The notes: a model not told the origin generated them from the sequence alone. Shown: positions 8,726-18,614, counted from the stretch's first letter. The stretch is DNA of 64,000 nt from Streptomyces sp. NBC_01445 (GCF_035918235.1 NZ_CP109485.1:9083001-9147000); one strand, 5' to 3'. Numbers and translations are program-made.

Positions 8726-9616
8726 TCAGTCCTGCTGGAGCTCGAGCTGGTACTCGTACGTCCGATGCGTCGGCACGTAGCCGAGTCCGTCGTTCACGGC
8801 GCGCATGTGCGTGTTGCTGTCGGCGGTGTCCGTGAGCAGGCCCCCGAGCTTCGGGTGGCGGCCGCGGGCGCGGAGAACGGCCTCGGCCTTCATCCAGCGC
8901 GCGAGGCCGTGGCCGCGGTGCTCGGGCAGTACGCCCGTGCCGTAGTGCTGTCCGTCGCCCGTGCCGTCGCCGGGGACGACGAGCTCGGTGAACCCCACGA
9001 CGGTGCCGTCGGAGGCGTCGACCGCCACGACCGTGTCGAGGTGTTCGCCGCGTTCCTCGACCGCCTTGGCCACCGCGCGGACGCGGTCCACATCCCACGC
9101 GACCGTCCCGTAGTCGGTGTCGTCCATGGGCATGTCGTCCATGGCACGACGCGACGCGGCGAACGTCGCGGCCAGGTGGTCCGGAACCGTCCCTTCCCAG
9201 GAGACGAGCCGGTATCCGGGGTGCTCCGCGTGCGCCGTCCGCGTGAGGGCCGGGACGTCCGCGTCCGCGAGCGGGAGTCGCGCGTACGTCAGGTTCAGCA
9301 CCCGGCGGAACCCTCGCGCGGCCAGGAACAGGTCCGCGGGTGAGCCGTCGTCGGCCGGGGCGGTGAGCGAGCGCCGCCCGTCGTCCTTCGCGGCCGTCAC
9401 CGCCGCGTCGAGGAGCCGGGTGCCGGCGCCGCGACGCCGTTCCGCGGGATGGACCTGGAGGGCCAGCTGGGCGAGATGCCGCTGCCCGTCCCGGTCGATG
9501 AGCCGCAGGAACGCGGACCCGACCGGGTTTCCGTCGGTGTCGGACGCCAGCCAGGCGAGGCGGCGGCCGTCCGGACCGCCGGACGGATCGGTCAGCGGTG
9601 TCAGGTTCAGCGACAA
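8726..9616 (-). CDS. GNAT family N-acetyltransferase (two-domain)
   Basis: 296 aa with a TTG start supported by AAGGAG five bases upstream. Two GNAT folds in tandem: the first with the acetyl-CoA loop PAERRRGAGTRLLDAA (near 57-72), the second with PEHRGHGLARWMKAEA (near 233-248). This resembles mycothiol-synthase-like dual-GNAT proteins and other actinobacterial tandem acetyltransferases. The acceptor is unknown, and neighbouring genes give no clue. It is divergent from the acyl-CoA dehydrogenase. Confidence 0.85.
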   Translation of the reverse strand: MSLNLTPLTDPSGGPDGRRLAWLASDTDGNPVGSAFLRLIDRDGQRHLAQLALQVHPAERRRGAGTRLLDAAVTAAKDDGRRSLTAPADDGSPADLFLAARGFRRVLNLTYARLPLADADVPALTRTAHAEHPGYRLVSWEGTVPDHLAATFAASRRAMDDMPMDDTDYGTVAWDVDRVRAVAKAVEERGEHLDTVVAVDASDGTVVGFTELVVPGDGTGDGQHYGTGVLPEHRGHGLARWMKAEAVLRARGRHPKLGGLLTDTADSNTHMRAVNDGLGYVPTHRTYEYQLELQQD

Positions 9617-9742
9617 GAGGGCTCCTTGTGCAGGGAGTTGAGGACGCGGCTGAACCTAACCACGGGCGCGCGCCCCCGCAAAGGGATTGACCGCGCGGGC
9701 CCCCGGCGCCGGAACCGTCCGCCCGCGCCCATTCCTTATTTC

Positions 9743-9756
9743 TGAAACGAGTTCTA
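9743..9756. promoter_or_regulatory. KstR-like operator upstream of acyl-CoA dehydrogenase
   Basis: Read on the minus strand, TAGAACTCGTTTCA fits the KstR consensus TNNAACNNGTTNNA exactly. It lies 56 bp upstream of the dehydrogenase GTG start. KstR is the TetR-type repressor of actinobacterial cholesterol catabolism, so the match hints at a steroid or side-chain acyl-CoA substrate. A short degenerate motif can occur by chance. Confidence 0.45.
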
Positions 9757-9811
9757 CTGTGTGCGCCGTCAGGACCGGGACCCGGTGTACCAGCGACCGC
9801 CAGGAGGGGCC

Positions 9812-11002
9812 GTGCACCTCGAATACACGCCCGAGCAACAGCAGTTGCGCGCGGAGCTGCGCGCCTACTTCGCGGAGCTGGTGCCCGACAACGCGTACGC
9901 CCGCTACGAGGATCCGGCCGCGCAGAAGCGGTTCTACCGCGAGACGGTGCGACGGCTCGGCACCGACGGGTGGCTCGGCGTCGGGTGGCCGAAGGAGTAC
10001 GGCGGGCGCGGCCTGACGCCCATGGAACAGTTCATCTTCTTCGACGAGGCCGCGCAGGCGGGCGTGCCCCTGCCACTCATGGCGCTCAACACCGTCGGCC
10101 CCACGATCATGCAGTACGGCAGCGACGAGCAGAAGGCGTACTTCCTGCCGAGGATCCTCTCCGGAGAGCTCGACTTCGCCATCGGCTACAGCGAGCCCGA
10201 CGCGGGCACCGACCTCGCCGCGCTCAAGACGCGGGCGGTACGCGACGGGGACGAGGCCACCGGCCACTACACGGTGAACGGGCAGAAGATCTGGACGACC
10301 AACGGCGACACGGCCGACTGGGTGTGGCTCGCCGTGCGCACCGACCCGGACGCCCCGTCGCACAAGGGCATCACCATGCTCCTGGTGCCGACGTCGGACC
10401 CCGGCTACTCCTGCACCATCATCAACACCCTTGCCTCGCACGACACCACGGCCAGCTACTACGAGAACATCCGGGTTCCCGTCAGCCGCCGCGTCGGTGA
10501 GGAGAACAAGGGTTGGCGGCTCATCACCAACCAGCTCAACCACGAGCGCGTGACGCTCGCCGCCCACGGCACCATGGCGATCCGCGCGCTGCGCGACGTG
10601 CAGCGCTGGGCCATGGACACCAAGCTCGCCGACGGGCGCCGCGTCATCGACCTCGGCTGGGTGCGCAAGCGCCTCGCCCAGACGCACACCCGGCTCGACG
10701 CGATGAAACTCCTCAACTGGCAGATGGTGAACGCCGTCCAGGAAGGCAGCCTCACCCCGCAGGACGCCTCCGCCGTAAAGGTGTACGGCTCCGAGGCGCG
10801 CCGCGAGGCGTATGCCTGGCTGATGGAGGTCGTCGCCGCGGCGGGGGCGCTCAAGGAGGGCTCGGCGGGCGCCGTCCTGCACGGCGAACTCGAACGCGGC
10901 TACCGATCAGCCGTGATCTTCACGTTCGGCGGCGGCAACAACGAGATCCAGCGCGAGATCATCTCCTGGATAGGTCTGGGCATGCCCCGTGTCCGCCGCT
11001 GA
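9812..11002 (+). CDS. Acyl-CoA dehydrogenase
   Basis: 396 aa from the GTG preceded by AGGAGGGG. Acyl-CoA dehydrogenase N-, middle- and C-terminal domains are all present: GWLGVGWPKEYGGRGLTPME early, YSEPDAGTDLAAL in the middle beta domain that binds FAD and substrate, and the C-terminal FTFGGGNNEIQREIIS. The enzyme would introduce an alpha-beta double bond into an acyl-CoA. Large-substrate and sterol-type dehydrogenases share this VGWPKEYGGRG pattern. The KstR-like site upstream supports a steroid or fatty-acid role. It is monocistronic, followed by the IS relic. Confidence 0.88.
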   Translation: MHLEYTPEQQQLRAELRAYFAELVPDNAYARYEDPAAQKRFYRETVRRLGTDGWLGVGWPKEYGGRGLTPMEQFIFFDEAAQAGVPLPLMALNTVGPTIMQYGSDEQKAYFLPRILSGELDFAIGYSEPDAGTDLAALKTRAVRDGDEATGHYTVNGQKIWTTNGDTADWVWLAVRTDPDAPSHKGITMLLVPTSDPGYSCTIINTLASHDTTASYYENIRVPVSRRVGEENKGWRLITNQLNHERVTLAAHGTMAIRALRDVQRWAMDTKLADGRRVIDLGWVRKRLAQTHTRLDAMKLLNWQMVNAVQEGSLTPQDASAVKVYGSEARREAYAWLMEVVAAAGALKEGSAGAVLHGELERGYRSAVIFTFGGGNNEIQREIISWIGLGMPRVRR

Positions 11003-11208
11003 GGCGCCTGTGACGAGGATTCATAGTTGGCACAAGAGAGGCATGGTTGGCACTGGCTGCAGCCTGCAGTCATCGGGATGCCAAGCCTCTGGGCTCCGAC
11101 GGGATGGATGTGCCGCGACCACGACGGGGCACCACGAAGGTTCGGACTGAGAGGATGTCTCACGTGGTGGTGGCGTGAGCTGCGGCACGACGTCTCTTCG
11201 GGGGTGCC

Positions 11209-12005
11209 GATCTGTCGCGGCGGCTGGTTCCTGAGGGTCTGTCGGAACTTGGCGCTCCGTTGCTGTCGTCGTTCAACTCCCGCCCTCAGGGCGGCGGAAC
11301 CGCGCTGCTGGACGAGCGGGCCGGGTTCACGGCGGTGGTGTACGTGCCGACCAGCGGGGGTGCCTGGCGGCCCCTGCTGGAGACGTCCGGGATGTCGCCC
11401 GCGACGGCGCACCTCATGGACCAAGGTGGGGCCGTGGCGCGGATTGCACCGGGCGGTGCTGGACGAACTCGGCGCCCAGGCTGAGCTCGACTGGACGTAC
11501 GCGATCGTCGACGCCGCCTTGGAGCGGGCGAAAGAGGGCGTTCGCTGAGCGGGCCGACCCCGGTCGGTCGCGGCAAGCAGGGCAGCGGACTGCATCTGCT
11601 GGCCGAGCCTCAGGGCATCCCGCTCAGCGTCGCCATGACCGGCGCCAACATGCACGCGAGCCTCGCCCTCAAGCCGCCGGTCGGCGGCATACCCGCCATC
11701 CGCTCACGACGCGGACCTCCGTCGGTGACGCCCGGTCAAACTCCGCGCGGACAAGGCGGACTTCTCCGCCGAACACCTGGCCTGGCCGCGCGAGCGGGGT
11801 GTCGTCCCACGCATCGCACGGCCGGGCATCGAGTCCGGCGAACGGCTCGGCCGGCACCGCTGGAAGACCGAGCGGTCCATCGACCGGCTCTTCGGCTACC
11901 GGCGCCTCACCATCCGGTACGAGCGAAAGGGCACCCACTTCCACGGCTTCCTCGGGCGGGCCACTGCCCTCACCTGGCGAGAGAAGCTCGCAACACTCGC
12001 CACAG
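11209..12005 (+). pseudogene. Decayed IS5-family transposase
   Basis: Pieces of a DDE transposase appear in order in different frames. DLSRRLVPEGLSELGAPLL and SRPQGGGTALLDERAGFTAV come first, then HRAVLDELGAQAELDWTYAIVDAA. After an in-frame stop near 11546 comes GKQGSGLHLLAEPQGIPLSV, then KLRADKADFSAEHLAWPRER and the C-terminal RIARPGIESGERLGRHRWKT with GYRRLTIRYERKGTHF. At least three frameshifts are needed, so it is inactive. The catalytic-domain order matches IS5-type streptomycete elements. It marks the left border of the carbohydrate island. Bases 11003-11208 hold no recognisable gene and may contain the element end. Confidence 0.8.
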
Positions 12006-12031
12006 CTGATCAGCACGGACCTGTCCCCGCA

Positions 12032-12940
12032 TCAGCTCTTGAGGCTTCCGGCGGACAGCCCCGAGCGCCAGAACCGCTGGAGGGCGAGGAAGGCGATACA
12101 GAGGGGGACCACCGACACCAGGGAGCCCGTGACGACGATGTCGTACCAGGGCTGGTCCCGAAGCTGGCTGTTCCAGAAGTAGAGCCCCAGGGTGAGCGGC
12201 CAGCGTGAGTCGTCGGCGAGCATCATCAGGGGCAGGAAGAAGTTGTTCCAGATCCCCACGAACTGGAAGAGGCAGATGGTGACCAGAGCGGGCGACATCA
12301 GCCGCAGCGCGATGGTGAAGAAGATCCGGAGTTCTCCCGCGCCGTCGACCCGGGCGGCGTCGGTGAGTTCGTCGGGCACGGAGGCTTCGGCGTAGACGCG
12401 GGCGAGGTAGACCCCGAAGGGGGTGACGGCGCTCGGGATCAGCACCGACCAGTACGTGTTGACGAGGCCGGTTGACGAGGCGAGCAGATACAGCGGGAGG
12501 GCGAGCAGCGGCGGGGGGATGAGCACCGCGCCGAGGATCACGGCGAAGACACCCTCCCGGCCTTTGAAGGGATATTTGGCCAGGGCGTATCCAGCCATCG
12601 CGGCGAACAGGGTGGCCACCAGGGCCCCGACCCCGCAGTACAGAAGGCTGTTGAGGAGCCAGTGGCCGAAGATGCCGTTGCTGTGCCGGAAGACCTTCGT
12701 GAGGTTGTCGGCGAGGTGGAAGTGCGAGCCGAACCAGAAGCCGTTGCTGCCGAACAGGTCACCGTTGGATTTCGTCGCCGAGACGATCAGCCACCAGATC
12801 GGCAGCAGGAAGTAGCCCGCGATCGCGAACAGCAGCACGGTGGTGCTCAGTCGGGCGGCTGAGGTGCCGCGACGGCGGGCGGGCAGCGCCGCCCGCCCGG
12901 GGTCGGACCTGCGGCGTCGGGCTGTGGGCTGCGTGCTCAT
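12032..12940 (-). CDS. Carbohydrate ABC transporter permease (MalG type)
   Basis: 302 aa, six predicted membrane helices, and the CUT1 permease EAA-type loop visible as SVPDELTDAARVDGAGELRI. It begins with an ATG that overlaps the stop of the partner permease by four bases (ATGA), so the two are translationally coupled. As the inner-membrane partner of the permease at 12937 and the binding protein at 13950 it would import an oligosaccharide or sugar. No ATPase is encoded nearby; CUT1 importers in Streptomyces commonly share the general ATPase MsiK. Confidence 0.9.
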   Translation of the reverse strand: MSTQPTARRRRSDPGRAALPARRRGTSAARLSTTVLLFAIAGYFLLPIWWLIVSATKSNGDLFGSNGFWFGSHFHLADNLTKVFRHSNGIFGHWLLNSLLYCGVGALVATLFAAMAGYALAKYPFKGREGVFAVILGAVLIPPPLLALPLYLLASSTGLVNTYWSVLIPSAVTPFGVYLARVYAEASVPDELTDAARVDGAGELRIFFTIALRLMSPALVTICLFQFVGIWNNFFLPLMMLADDSRWPLTLGLYFWNSQLRDQPWYDIVVTGSLVSVVPLCIAFLALQRFWRSGLSAGSLKS

Positions 12941-13953
12941 CGCGATCCTCGTGTGCTCAGGCGCAGGAAGCCGTAGGACAGGGCGAACGTGGCAAGGGCC
13001 AGGACCACCGCGACAGCCGCGGCGAAGTTGTAGTCGTTGAGGCCGAAGGCGGCCTGGTAGGAGAGCATCACCGGGGTGTAGTTGCTGCTGATCGCGGCGG
13101 TCATGGGGCGCAGCACCATCGGTTCACCGAACAGCTGCAGCGTGCCGATGATGGAGAAGACGCCGGTCAGGGTGAGGGCCGGGCGCACCAGCGGCACCTT
13201 GATGTGCCAGGCGATCCGGAATCCGGAGCATCCGTCCAGCTCGGCGGCCTCGTACAGCTCCTTGGGGACGGACTGCAGCGAGGTGTAGATGATCAGCATG
13301 TTGTAGCCGGTCCAGGACCAGGTGACGATGTTGCCGATCGAGAAGAGGATCACGTTGTGGGAGAGGAAGTCGACGTCTACGCCGATGCTCCTGCCGATGT
13401 CGTTCAACGGACTGATGCCGGGCATGTAGAGGAAGGCCCACAGCACCGCCGCGATCACGCCGGGGATCGCGAACGGCAGGAAGTACGCCACGCGGAAGAA
13501 GCGCTTGAACCGTGCCACTTGGGAGTCGAGGAGCAGGGCGAGGAGCAGGGCGAGACCCAGCATCACCGGCACCTGGACGAGGCCGAAGACCAGGACCCTG
13601 CCCACGCCCTTCAGGAACGTGCTGTCGGTGAGCACCCGCGTGTAGTTGTCCAGGCCGGCGAAGACGGTGCGCGGAGCCCCGAAGCCGAGCCCGGAGCGCT
13701 CCACCCGGAACAGGCTCTGATGGACGGCGTACCCGATCGGGATGACGAACACGGCCAGGAACAGGACGCCGAACGGGGCGAGCAGCACGGCGGCGGAGCG
13801 GTTGCGCCGGGCGGCGAGCCTGCTGGCGGAGCGGCCGCGCGACGGCCGCGGCTCCCGGCCCGGGGCACCGGCGAGCCGGTCCGCGCCGTGATCGCCCGAC
13901 GGCGCCGGCCGGTACGCGACCGGCACTGTCGGGGAGTCCACATTGCGGGTCAT
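12937..13953 (-). CDS. Carbohydrate ABC transporter permease (MalF type)
   Basis: 338 aa. The ATG giving MTRNVDSP overlaps the binding-protein stop by four bases. A Pro/Arg-rich cytoplasmic N-terminus of about 65 residues precedes six membrane helices (VLLAPFGVLFLAVFVIPIG is the first). The cytoplasmic EAA loop reads SVPKELYEAAELDGCSGF, the MalF/UgpA pattern that docks the ATPase. Second gene of a three-gene minus-strand operon for sugar uptake. Confidence 0.9.
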   Translation of the reverse strand: MTRNVDSPTVPVAYRPAPSGDHGADRLAGAPGREPRPSRGRSASRLAARRNRSAAVLLAPFGVLFLAVFVIPIGYAVHQSLFRVERSGLGFGAPRTVFAGLDNYTRVLTDSTFLKGVGRVLVFGLVQVPVMLGLALLLALLLDSQVARFKRFFRVAYFLPFAIPGVIAAVLWAFLYMPGISPLNDIGRSIGVDVDFLSHNVILFSIGNIVTWSWTGYNMLIIYTSLQSVPKELYEAAELDGCSGFRIAWHIKVPLVRPALTLTGVFSIIGTLQLFGEPMVLRPMTAAISSNYTPVMLSYQAAFGLNDYNFAAAVAVVLALATFALSYGFLRLSTRGSR

Positions 13954-15257
13954 CTGACTTTCACGCCCTTCGACTTGATCGCCGCGAGCGTCCTCTTCTG
14001 TACGTTGTTGAACGCGTCGAACAGCGTGCCGGAACCGGCGTAGGCCTTGGCGGTCGCCTCGTCCAGGTCGACACCGAACTGCGACTGCGTGGGACCCCAC
14101 TGCCAGCTCGTGTCCGCGTGCTGGGCGGCTTCGCCGAACACCTTGTAGATGTTCTGGCCGCCGTAGTAGTCCACGCCCTTGTTCACTTCGGGCAGCTTGA
14201 GTCCGGCGGTGGCGGCCGGGTAGATGCCGGTCTTCGTGATCAGGTTCTTGAGGCTGTCGGGGTTGGTGCTCATCCAGGTGGCGAACCCGACTGCCTCGTC
14301 TTTGTGCTGACAGCCCTTGAGCACGGCCGTGCTGCCGCCGCCGTCGTTGCCGAACTTCTTCTCCCCGGCGGTCCACTGCGGCATCGGGGCGACGGCGAAC
14401 TTGCCCTTGGCCTTGGGGGCGTTCTGGGCGATCAGTGGGTTCAGCCAGACCGCGCCGATCGCCGTGGCCACCTTGCCGGACTGCAGGCCGCTCCACCACG
14501 CGGGGCTGTAGCCCTGGTCCGTGGCCACCAGCTTCTTGTCCACCAACTGCTGCCAGTAGTCGGCGAGTTGCCGGGACCGGTCGTCGTTGACGCCGACGTG
14601 CCACGCGTCGCCCTCGGTACCGAACCACTTGGCGCCCTTCTGCCAGGCCAGGCCGGACAGGGTGATCGCCCGCAGGTTCACGATGTGGGCCTCGGGGTCG
14701 GCCTTGTGCAGCTTCTCGGCCGCCTTGGCGTACTCGTCCCAGGTCGTCGGCACCGCGATGCCGTACTTCTTGAAGACGTCCTTGCGGTAGTACATGGCCA
14801 TCGGGCCCGTGTCGACCGGGATGCCGTAGGTCTTGCCCGCGACGGTGACCTGGTTCCACGTCCACGGAACGAACTTGTCCTTCGCGGCACCGGCCTCCTG
14901 GGAGACGTCCTCCAGGGCGCCCTCGAGCAGGAAGGTGGGTATGGACTCGAAGCCGATCTGCGCCAGGCAGGGGGCGTTGCCCGCCTTCACTGCCGAGAGC
15001 ATCTTGTCGTAGCCGCCCTGGCCACCGGACGGCAGCTTCTTGAAGGTGACCTTGATGTTCTTGTGGGTGGCGTTGAACAGCTCGGCCGACTTGTCGTAGC
15101 CGGGGGCCCAGCCCCAGAACTCCAGGTGGACGGTGCCGCCGGCGGCCTTGTCGTCGCCGCTCCCTCCGCACGCCGCCGCTGTCAGGGCCAGGGCGGCCGC
15201 GGACAAACTCCCGAGTACGGCCCGCCGTCTGGAGCGCGCGGCCAACTTAGCAAGCAT
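13950..15257 (-). CDS. Extracellular sugar-binding lipoprotein (ABC importer 1)
   Basis: 435 aa. Signal and lipobox end at LTAAAC with Cys30 as the lipidated residue. The mature part is a SBP_bac_1 fold: VHLEFWGWAPGYDKSAELFN at the start, KADPEAHIVN mid-chain, and GGGSTAVLKGCQHKDEAVGF in the hinge region. The ATG is preceded by GGGAAGG. It delivers substrate to the permeases at 12937 and 12032. Upstream, 194 bp before the start, lies a copy of the island-wide 16-bp operator (15451-15466). Ligand identity is unknown; the aromatic-rich sequence is typical of oligosaccharide binders. Confidence 0.92.
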   Translation of the reverse strand: MLAKLAARSRRRAVLGSLSAAALALTAAACGGSGDDKAAGGTVHLEFWGWAPGYDKSAELFNATHKNIKVTFKKLPSGGQGGYDKMLSAVKAGNAPCLAQIGFESIPTFLLEGALEDVSQEAGAAKDKFVPWTWNQVTVAGKTYGIPVDTGPMAMYYRKDVFKKYGIAVPTTWDEYAKAAEKLHKADPEAHIVNLRAITLSGLAWQKGAKWFGTEGDAWHVGVNDDRSRQLADYWQQLVDKKLVATDQGYSPAWWSGLQSGKVATAIGAVWLNPLIAQNAPKAKGKFAVAPMPQWTAGEKKFGNDGGGSTAVLKGCQHKDEAVGFATWMSTNPDSLKNLITKTGIYPAATAGLKLPEVNKGVDYYGGQNIYKVFGEAAQHADTSWQWGPTQSQFGVDLDEATAKAYAGSGTLFDAFNNVQKRTLAAIKSKGVKVR

Positions 15258-15450
15258 TTATGTGAACCTTCCCGTTGCGAGGAACTGGAAATTACTCAGA
15301 TTCTTGGGCAAGTTGAATGTGAGGAGCCTGGGCGCTCCCCTCGAAGGTCGAGGGGCGGGGCTGTGGTCTTCCGAGGCGCCGAGGCTCGGTACTTGTATCC
15401 ACCGCGAGGCGAAGTTCAGTATTTGTGGGGCGCGCCGTAACGTCAAGACC

Positions 15451-15466
15451 ATAGATCCGATACATG
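15451..15466. promoter_or_regulatory. Island operator, copy a (ATAGATCCGATACATG)
   Basis: Best copy of a motif repeated at 18668, 18903, 29208, 30180 and more weakly at 30294. It lies in the 290-bp intergenic region between importer 1 and the GH35 relic. Inferred binding site for one or both FadR-type GntR regulators of the island. Confidence 0.6.
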
Positions 15467-15547
15467 CCAACCGTGGATATCCGTAGCTCAGAAATATCGA
15501 ATGGCCATTGAACCGGCTGCGAGCCTGCCTTCATCGCCGCGTCGGCC

Positions 15548-17358
15548 GTGATCCCGCCGTCGGACACCAGGCCGGGACCGGACCGTACCGGCGGCTGGAG
15601 CGCCATGGGGAGGCTGAGCGGACCGCAGGGCGACGGCGACCCGGTCGCCTTCGCCCCCAACCGTCCCGACCATGGCGCGATCGGCGCCTGCGCCGCTTGG
15701 CCCCGGCGTCACGCCGAGTGCGGTGCGTCCGGCCGGGAGCGCACCGCGGGCGCGGCCGGGGCCGCGGCGGTGCTCCCGGCGGGGCAGACCGACTTCTCCG
15801 GACAGGCCGATGTCGCCCGCTTCCTGCGCACCGCTGCCCGGCTCGACCTGGACGTGATCGTGCGCCCCGGCCCCTACATCTGCGCTGAGTGGGAGTTCGG
15901 CGGCCTCCCTGCATGGTTGCTGGCTGACCCCGGGCTGCGGCTGCGCCGCACCGACGACCGCTATCTGGCCGCTGTGGACGCCTGGTTCGACCAGCTGATC
16001 CCAGTCCTGCGCCCCCTGCTCGCCAGTCGGGGCGGGTCGGTGATCGCCGTCCAGGTCGAGAACGAGTACGGCAGTTACGGCCATGACACCCCCTACCTCG
16101 ACCATCTGCGGCAGGGCCTGATCCGACGCGGCGTGGACTGCCCGCTGTTCACCGCCGACGGAGCGACTGACGGCGTACTGCGCGGGGGCGTGCTGCCCGG
16201 CACCCTGGCGACCGCGACCTTCGGCTTACAGCCCGAGGAGTCACTGGCGACACTGCGCCGCCACCAGCCGACCGGCCCGCTGATGTGCTCCGAGTACTGG
16301 CACGGCTGGTTCGACCACTGGGGCGAGCACCACCACGTACGGAAGGCGGACGAGGCAGCAGCGGAGCTGGACCGGATGCTGGCTCAGGGCGCCTCGGTCA
16401 ACCTCTACATGGGTCGCGGCGGCACGAACTTCGGCTGGTGGAACGGAGCCAACCACGACGAGAACGACTACGAGCCCACCTGCAGCAGTTACGACTACGA
16501 CGCCCCGGTCGGCGAGGCCGGAGAGCTGACCGAGAAGTTCCACGCGTTCCGCGCGGTGATCGAGCGGCACCGTGGCCCGGTCCCGTACGCGATACCCAGG
16601 ACACCGGACCGGCTCGCCCCGCAGACGGTCCGGCCGGACGGCGCGGTGGCGCTGGCCGACTGCCTCGACGTGCTCTCCACTCCTCAACACCGGCTCTCAC
16701 CGGAACCGATGGAGGTGCTGGGCCAGTCACTGGGGCTGATCCACTACCGCACGTGGCTCCGTGGCTCCTTCCCCGACTCGACCCTGCGCGTGCACGGCCT
16801 CGCGGACCGGGCCCAGGTGTTCCTCGACGGTGTGCCGCTGGGCGTCCTGGAGCGGACCGGGCCGCTCGACGCGCTGCCGATCAGCGTCCCCGACACCGGT
16901 GCCCAACTCGACCTGCTGGTAGAGAACATGGGGCGGATCAACTACGGCCCCCTGCTGGAGGATCACAAGGGCATCAGCGGCGGCGTCCGGATCGCCGGCC
17001 AGTACCAGTTCGACTGGGAGATCCACCCCTCCCGCTGACCGATCTGGCAGGATTGCGGTTCGGGGCCGCCGAACAGGTCGAGGGCCCGGCCTTTCATCGT
17101 GCGACGCTGGAGGTACCGGAACCGGCCGACGGTTTCCTGGCCCTGCCGGGCTGGACCAAGGGCCAGGTGTGGCTGAACGGCTTCGCCCTCGGCCGCTATT
17201 GGGACCGCGGACCCCAGCGCACGCTGTACGCCCCCGCCCCGGTGTGGCGGGCCGGCCTGAATGAACTCGTGATCCTGGAACTGCACCGGCCGGGCGAGCG
17301 GATCGAGCTCTGCGACGTCGCGGATCTGGGCCCCGCCGATCCGGGCCCGACCGGCTGA
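15548..17358 (+). pseudogene. Broken GH35 beta-galactosidase
   Basis: The catalytic core is easy to recognise: VIVRPGPYICAEWEFGGLP, VIAVQVENEYGSYG with the acid/base glutamate, and LMCSEYWHGWFDHWG with the nucleophile glutamate. The first 90 or so residues of a GH35 are unrecognisable in any single frame; scraps in shifted frames suggest decay rather than a clean deletion. A second lesion near 17020-17035, in a C-rich run, ends the frame at WEIHPSR while the true C-terminus (LTDLAGLRFG ... GWTKGQVWLNGF ... YAPAPVW) continues one frame over to 17358. Two independent lesions make an active product unlikely. A normal GH35 of this type is about 590 aa. Confidence 0.8.
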
Positions 17359-17382
17359 CCTTCGGCTGACCTTCGGAATGCG

Positions 17383-17423
17383 AAGTGGCGCCGGTCCGGA
17401 TTCCTCCCGGAACGGAGCCACTT
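17383..17423. terminator. Hairpin between GH35 relic and Gfo/Idh gene
   Basis: AAGTGGCGCCGGTCCGG and CCGGAACGGAGCCACTT form a 17-bp stem with two mismatches around a 7-nt loop, between convergent units. Confidence 0.6.
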
Positions 17424-17444
17424 GAAACGAGTTTCCGAGGCGGA

Positions 17445-18614
17445 TCAGCTCTGGCCGTGCCCGAAGTACGCGGCCAGCTCCCGGTCCGGGGCCTCGACCT
17501 CGACGGCCCGGCCGCCGTCCCGCAGCGACACGGTGGCCGCGTAGCCCGCGGCTACCGCTTCGCGGGCCGCGACGGGCGAGGTGACGGTGGCTCCGCCGTC
17601 CCGTACGAACTGCAGGAATTCCGCCATCAGCACGGGATCGGCGCCCCCGTGCGTGCCGGTCGGTGTGTGCACGGGCAGCACCAGATCGGCCTCGGCGCGG
17701 CCGTCGGAGCGGCGGTTCCACACGTGGACCTCCGCTCCCTCCGAGTCGCCGAAGTTCTCCAGCCGCCCCTCGGTACCGATCACCGTGTAGTTGCGCCAGT
17801 AGTCGGGGGTGTAGTGACACTGCTGGTAGCTCGCGAAAACACCGTTGTCCAGCCGCATCTGCATCATGCTCAGGTCCTCCACGTCCACCACCGGGTGGAG
17901 ACCGGTCTGGCTGAGCGGCGGCCAGTTCTCCGTCGACAGCCACTCGGTCATCCGCTCCCCGCTGCGGTCGCGGTGCGAGTCGATGTCCCCGTAGACCGTC
18001 AGCCCGCCCATGGCGTTCACCTGCCGGGTGTAGCCGCCGGCCAGCCAATGGATGACATCAATGTCGTGCGCGCCCTTCTGCAGCAGCAGGCCGGTGGTGA
18101 GACGTCGGTCCGCGTGCCAGTCCTTGAAGTAGAAGTCCCCGCCGTGGCCGACGAAATGGCGGCACCAGACGGCCTTGACCTCGCCGATCACCCCCTTGGC
18201 GATCAGTTCACGCATGGCCACCACGACCGGCATGTGCCGCATGTTGTGGCCCACGTACAGCCGGGTCCGGGACTGGCGCGCAGCCGCGAGCAGCCGGTCA
18301 CACCCGTCGGTGGTGATCGCCATCGGTTTGTCCAGGAACACCGGTACACCGGCTTGAAGGAAGTCCAGGCCGATCTCCTCGTGCGTGTGGTCCGGAGTCA
18401 GCACCAGCGCGCCGTCGAGTCCCGCGTCGAGCAGCTCGTGGTGATCCGCGGCGGTCCGCACCTGGGTGCCGAATCGCTCCTCGGCGTGCGCAAGCACCTG
18501 TCGGTCGCGGTCGCAGGCGGCGGCCACCAGTGAGCCCGATCCGGGCCGGTGAGCCAGGTCGGCCAGGTCGCTGCGATTGCCCAGGCCGATGACACCGAGC
18601 CTGATGTCGTCCAA
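17445..18614 (-). CDS. Gfo/Idh/MocA family oxidoreductase
   Basis: 389 aa from a TTG start preceded by AAAGGG; longer frames upstream lack family sequence. The Rossmann motif LGVIGLGNRSDLADL is at the very N-terminus, and the catalytic-lysine motif appears as VFLDKPMAITTDG (DKP in place of the usual EKP). The C-terminal substrate domain follows (HNMRHMPVVVAMRELIAKGV). Such enzymes oxidise or reduce sugars and sugar acids with NAD(P), or remove sugars by oxidation-elimination (GH109-like). The island operator lies 54 bp upstream, tying it to the glycan regulon. Exact substrate unknown. Confidence 0.88.
   Translation of the reverse strand: MDDIRLGVIGLGNRSDLADLAHRPGSGSLVAAACDRDRQVLAHAEERFGTQVRTAADHHELLDAGLDGALVLTPDHTHEEIGLDFLQAGVPVFLDKPMAITTDGCDRLLAAARQSRTRLYVGHNMRHMPVVVAMRELIAKGVIGEVKAVWCRHFVGHGGDFYFKDWHADRRLTTGLLLQKGAHDIDVIHWLAGGYTRQVNAMGGLTVYGDIDSHRDRSGERMTEWLSTENWPPLSQTGLHPVVDVEDLSMMQMRLDNGVFASYQQCHYTPDYWRNYTVIGTEGRLENFGDSEGAEVHVWNRRSDGRAEADLVLPVHTPTGTHGGADPVLMAEFLQFVRDGGATVTSPVAAREAVAAGYAATVSLRDGGRAVEVEAPDRELAAYFGHGQS

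Noticed and set aside
11027..11548. A 173-codon plus-strand gene after the acyl-CoA dehydrogenase
   Set aside because: Its meaningful part is one frame of the decayed IS5 transposase; the first 60 codons have no support.
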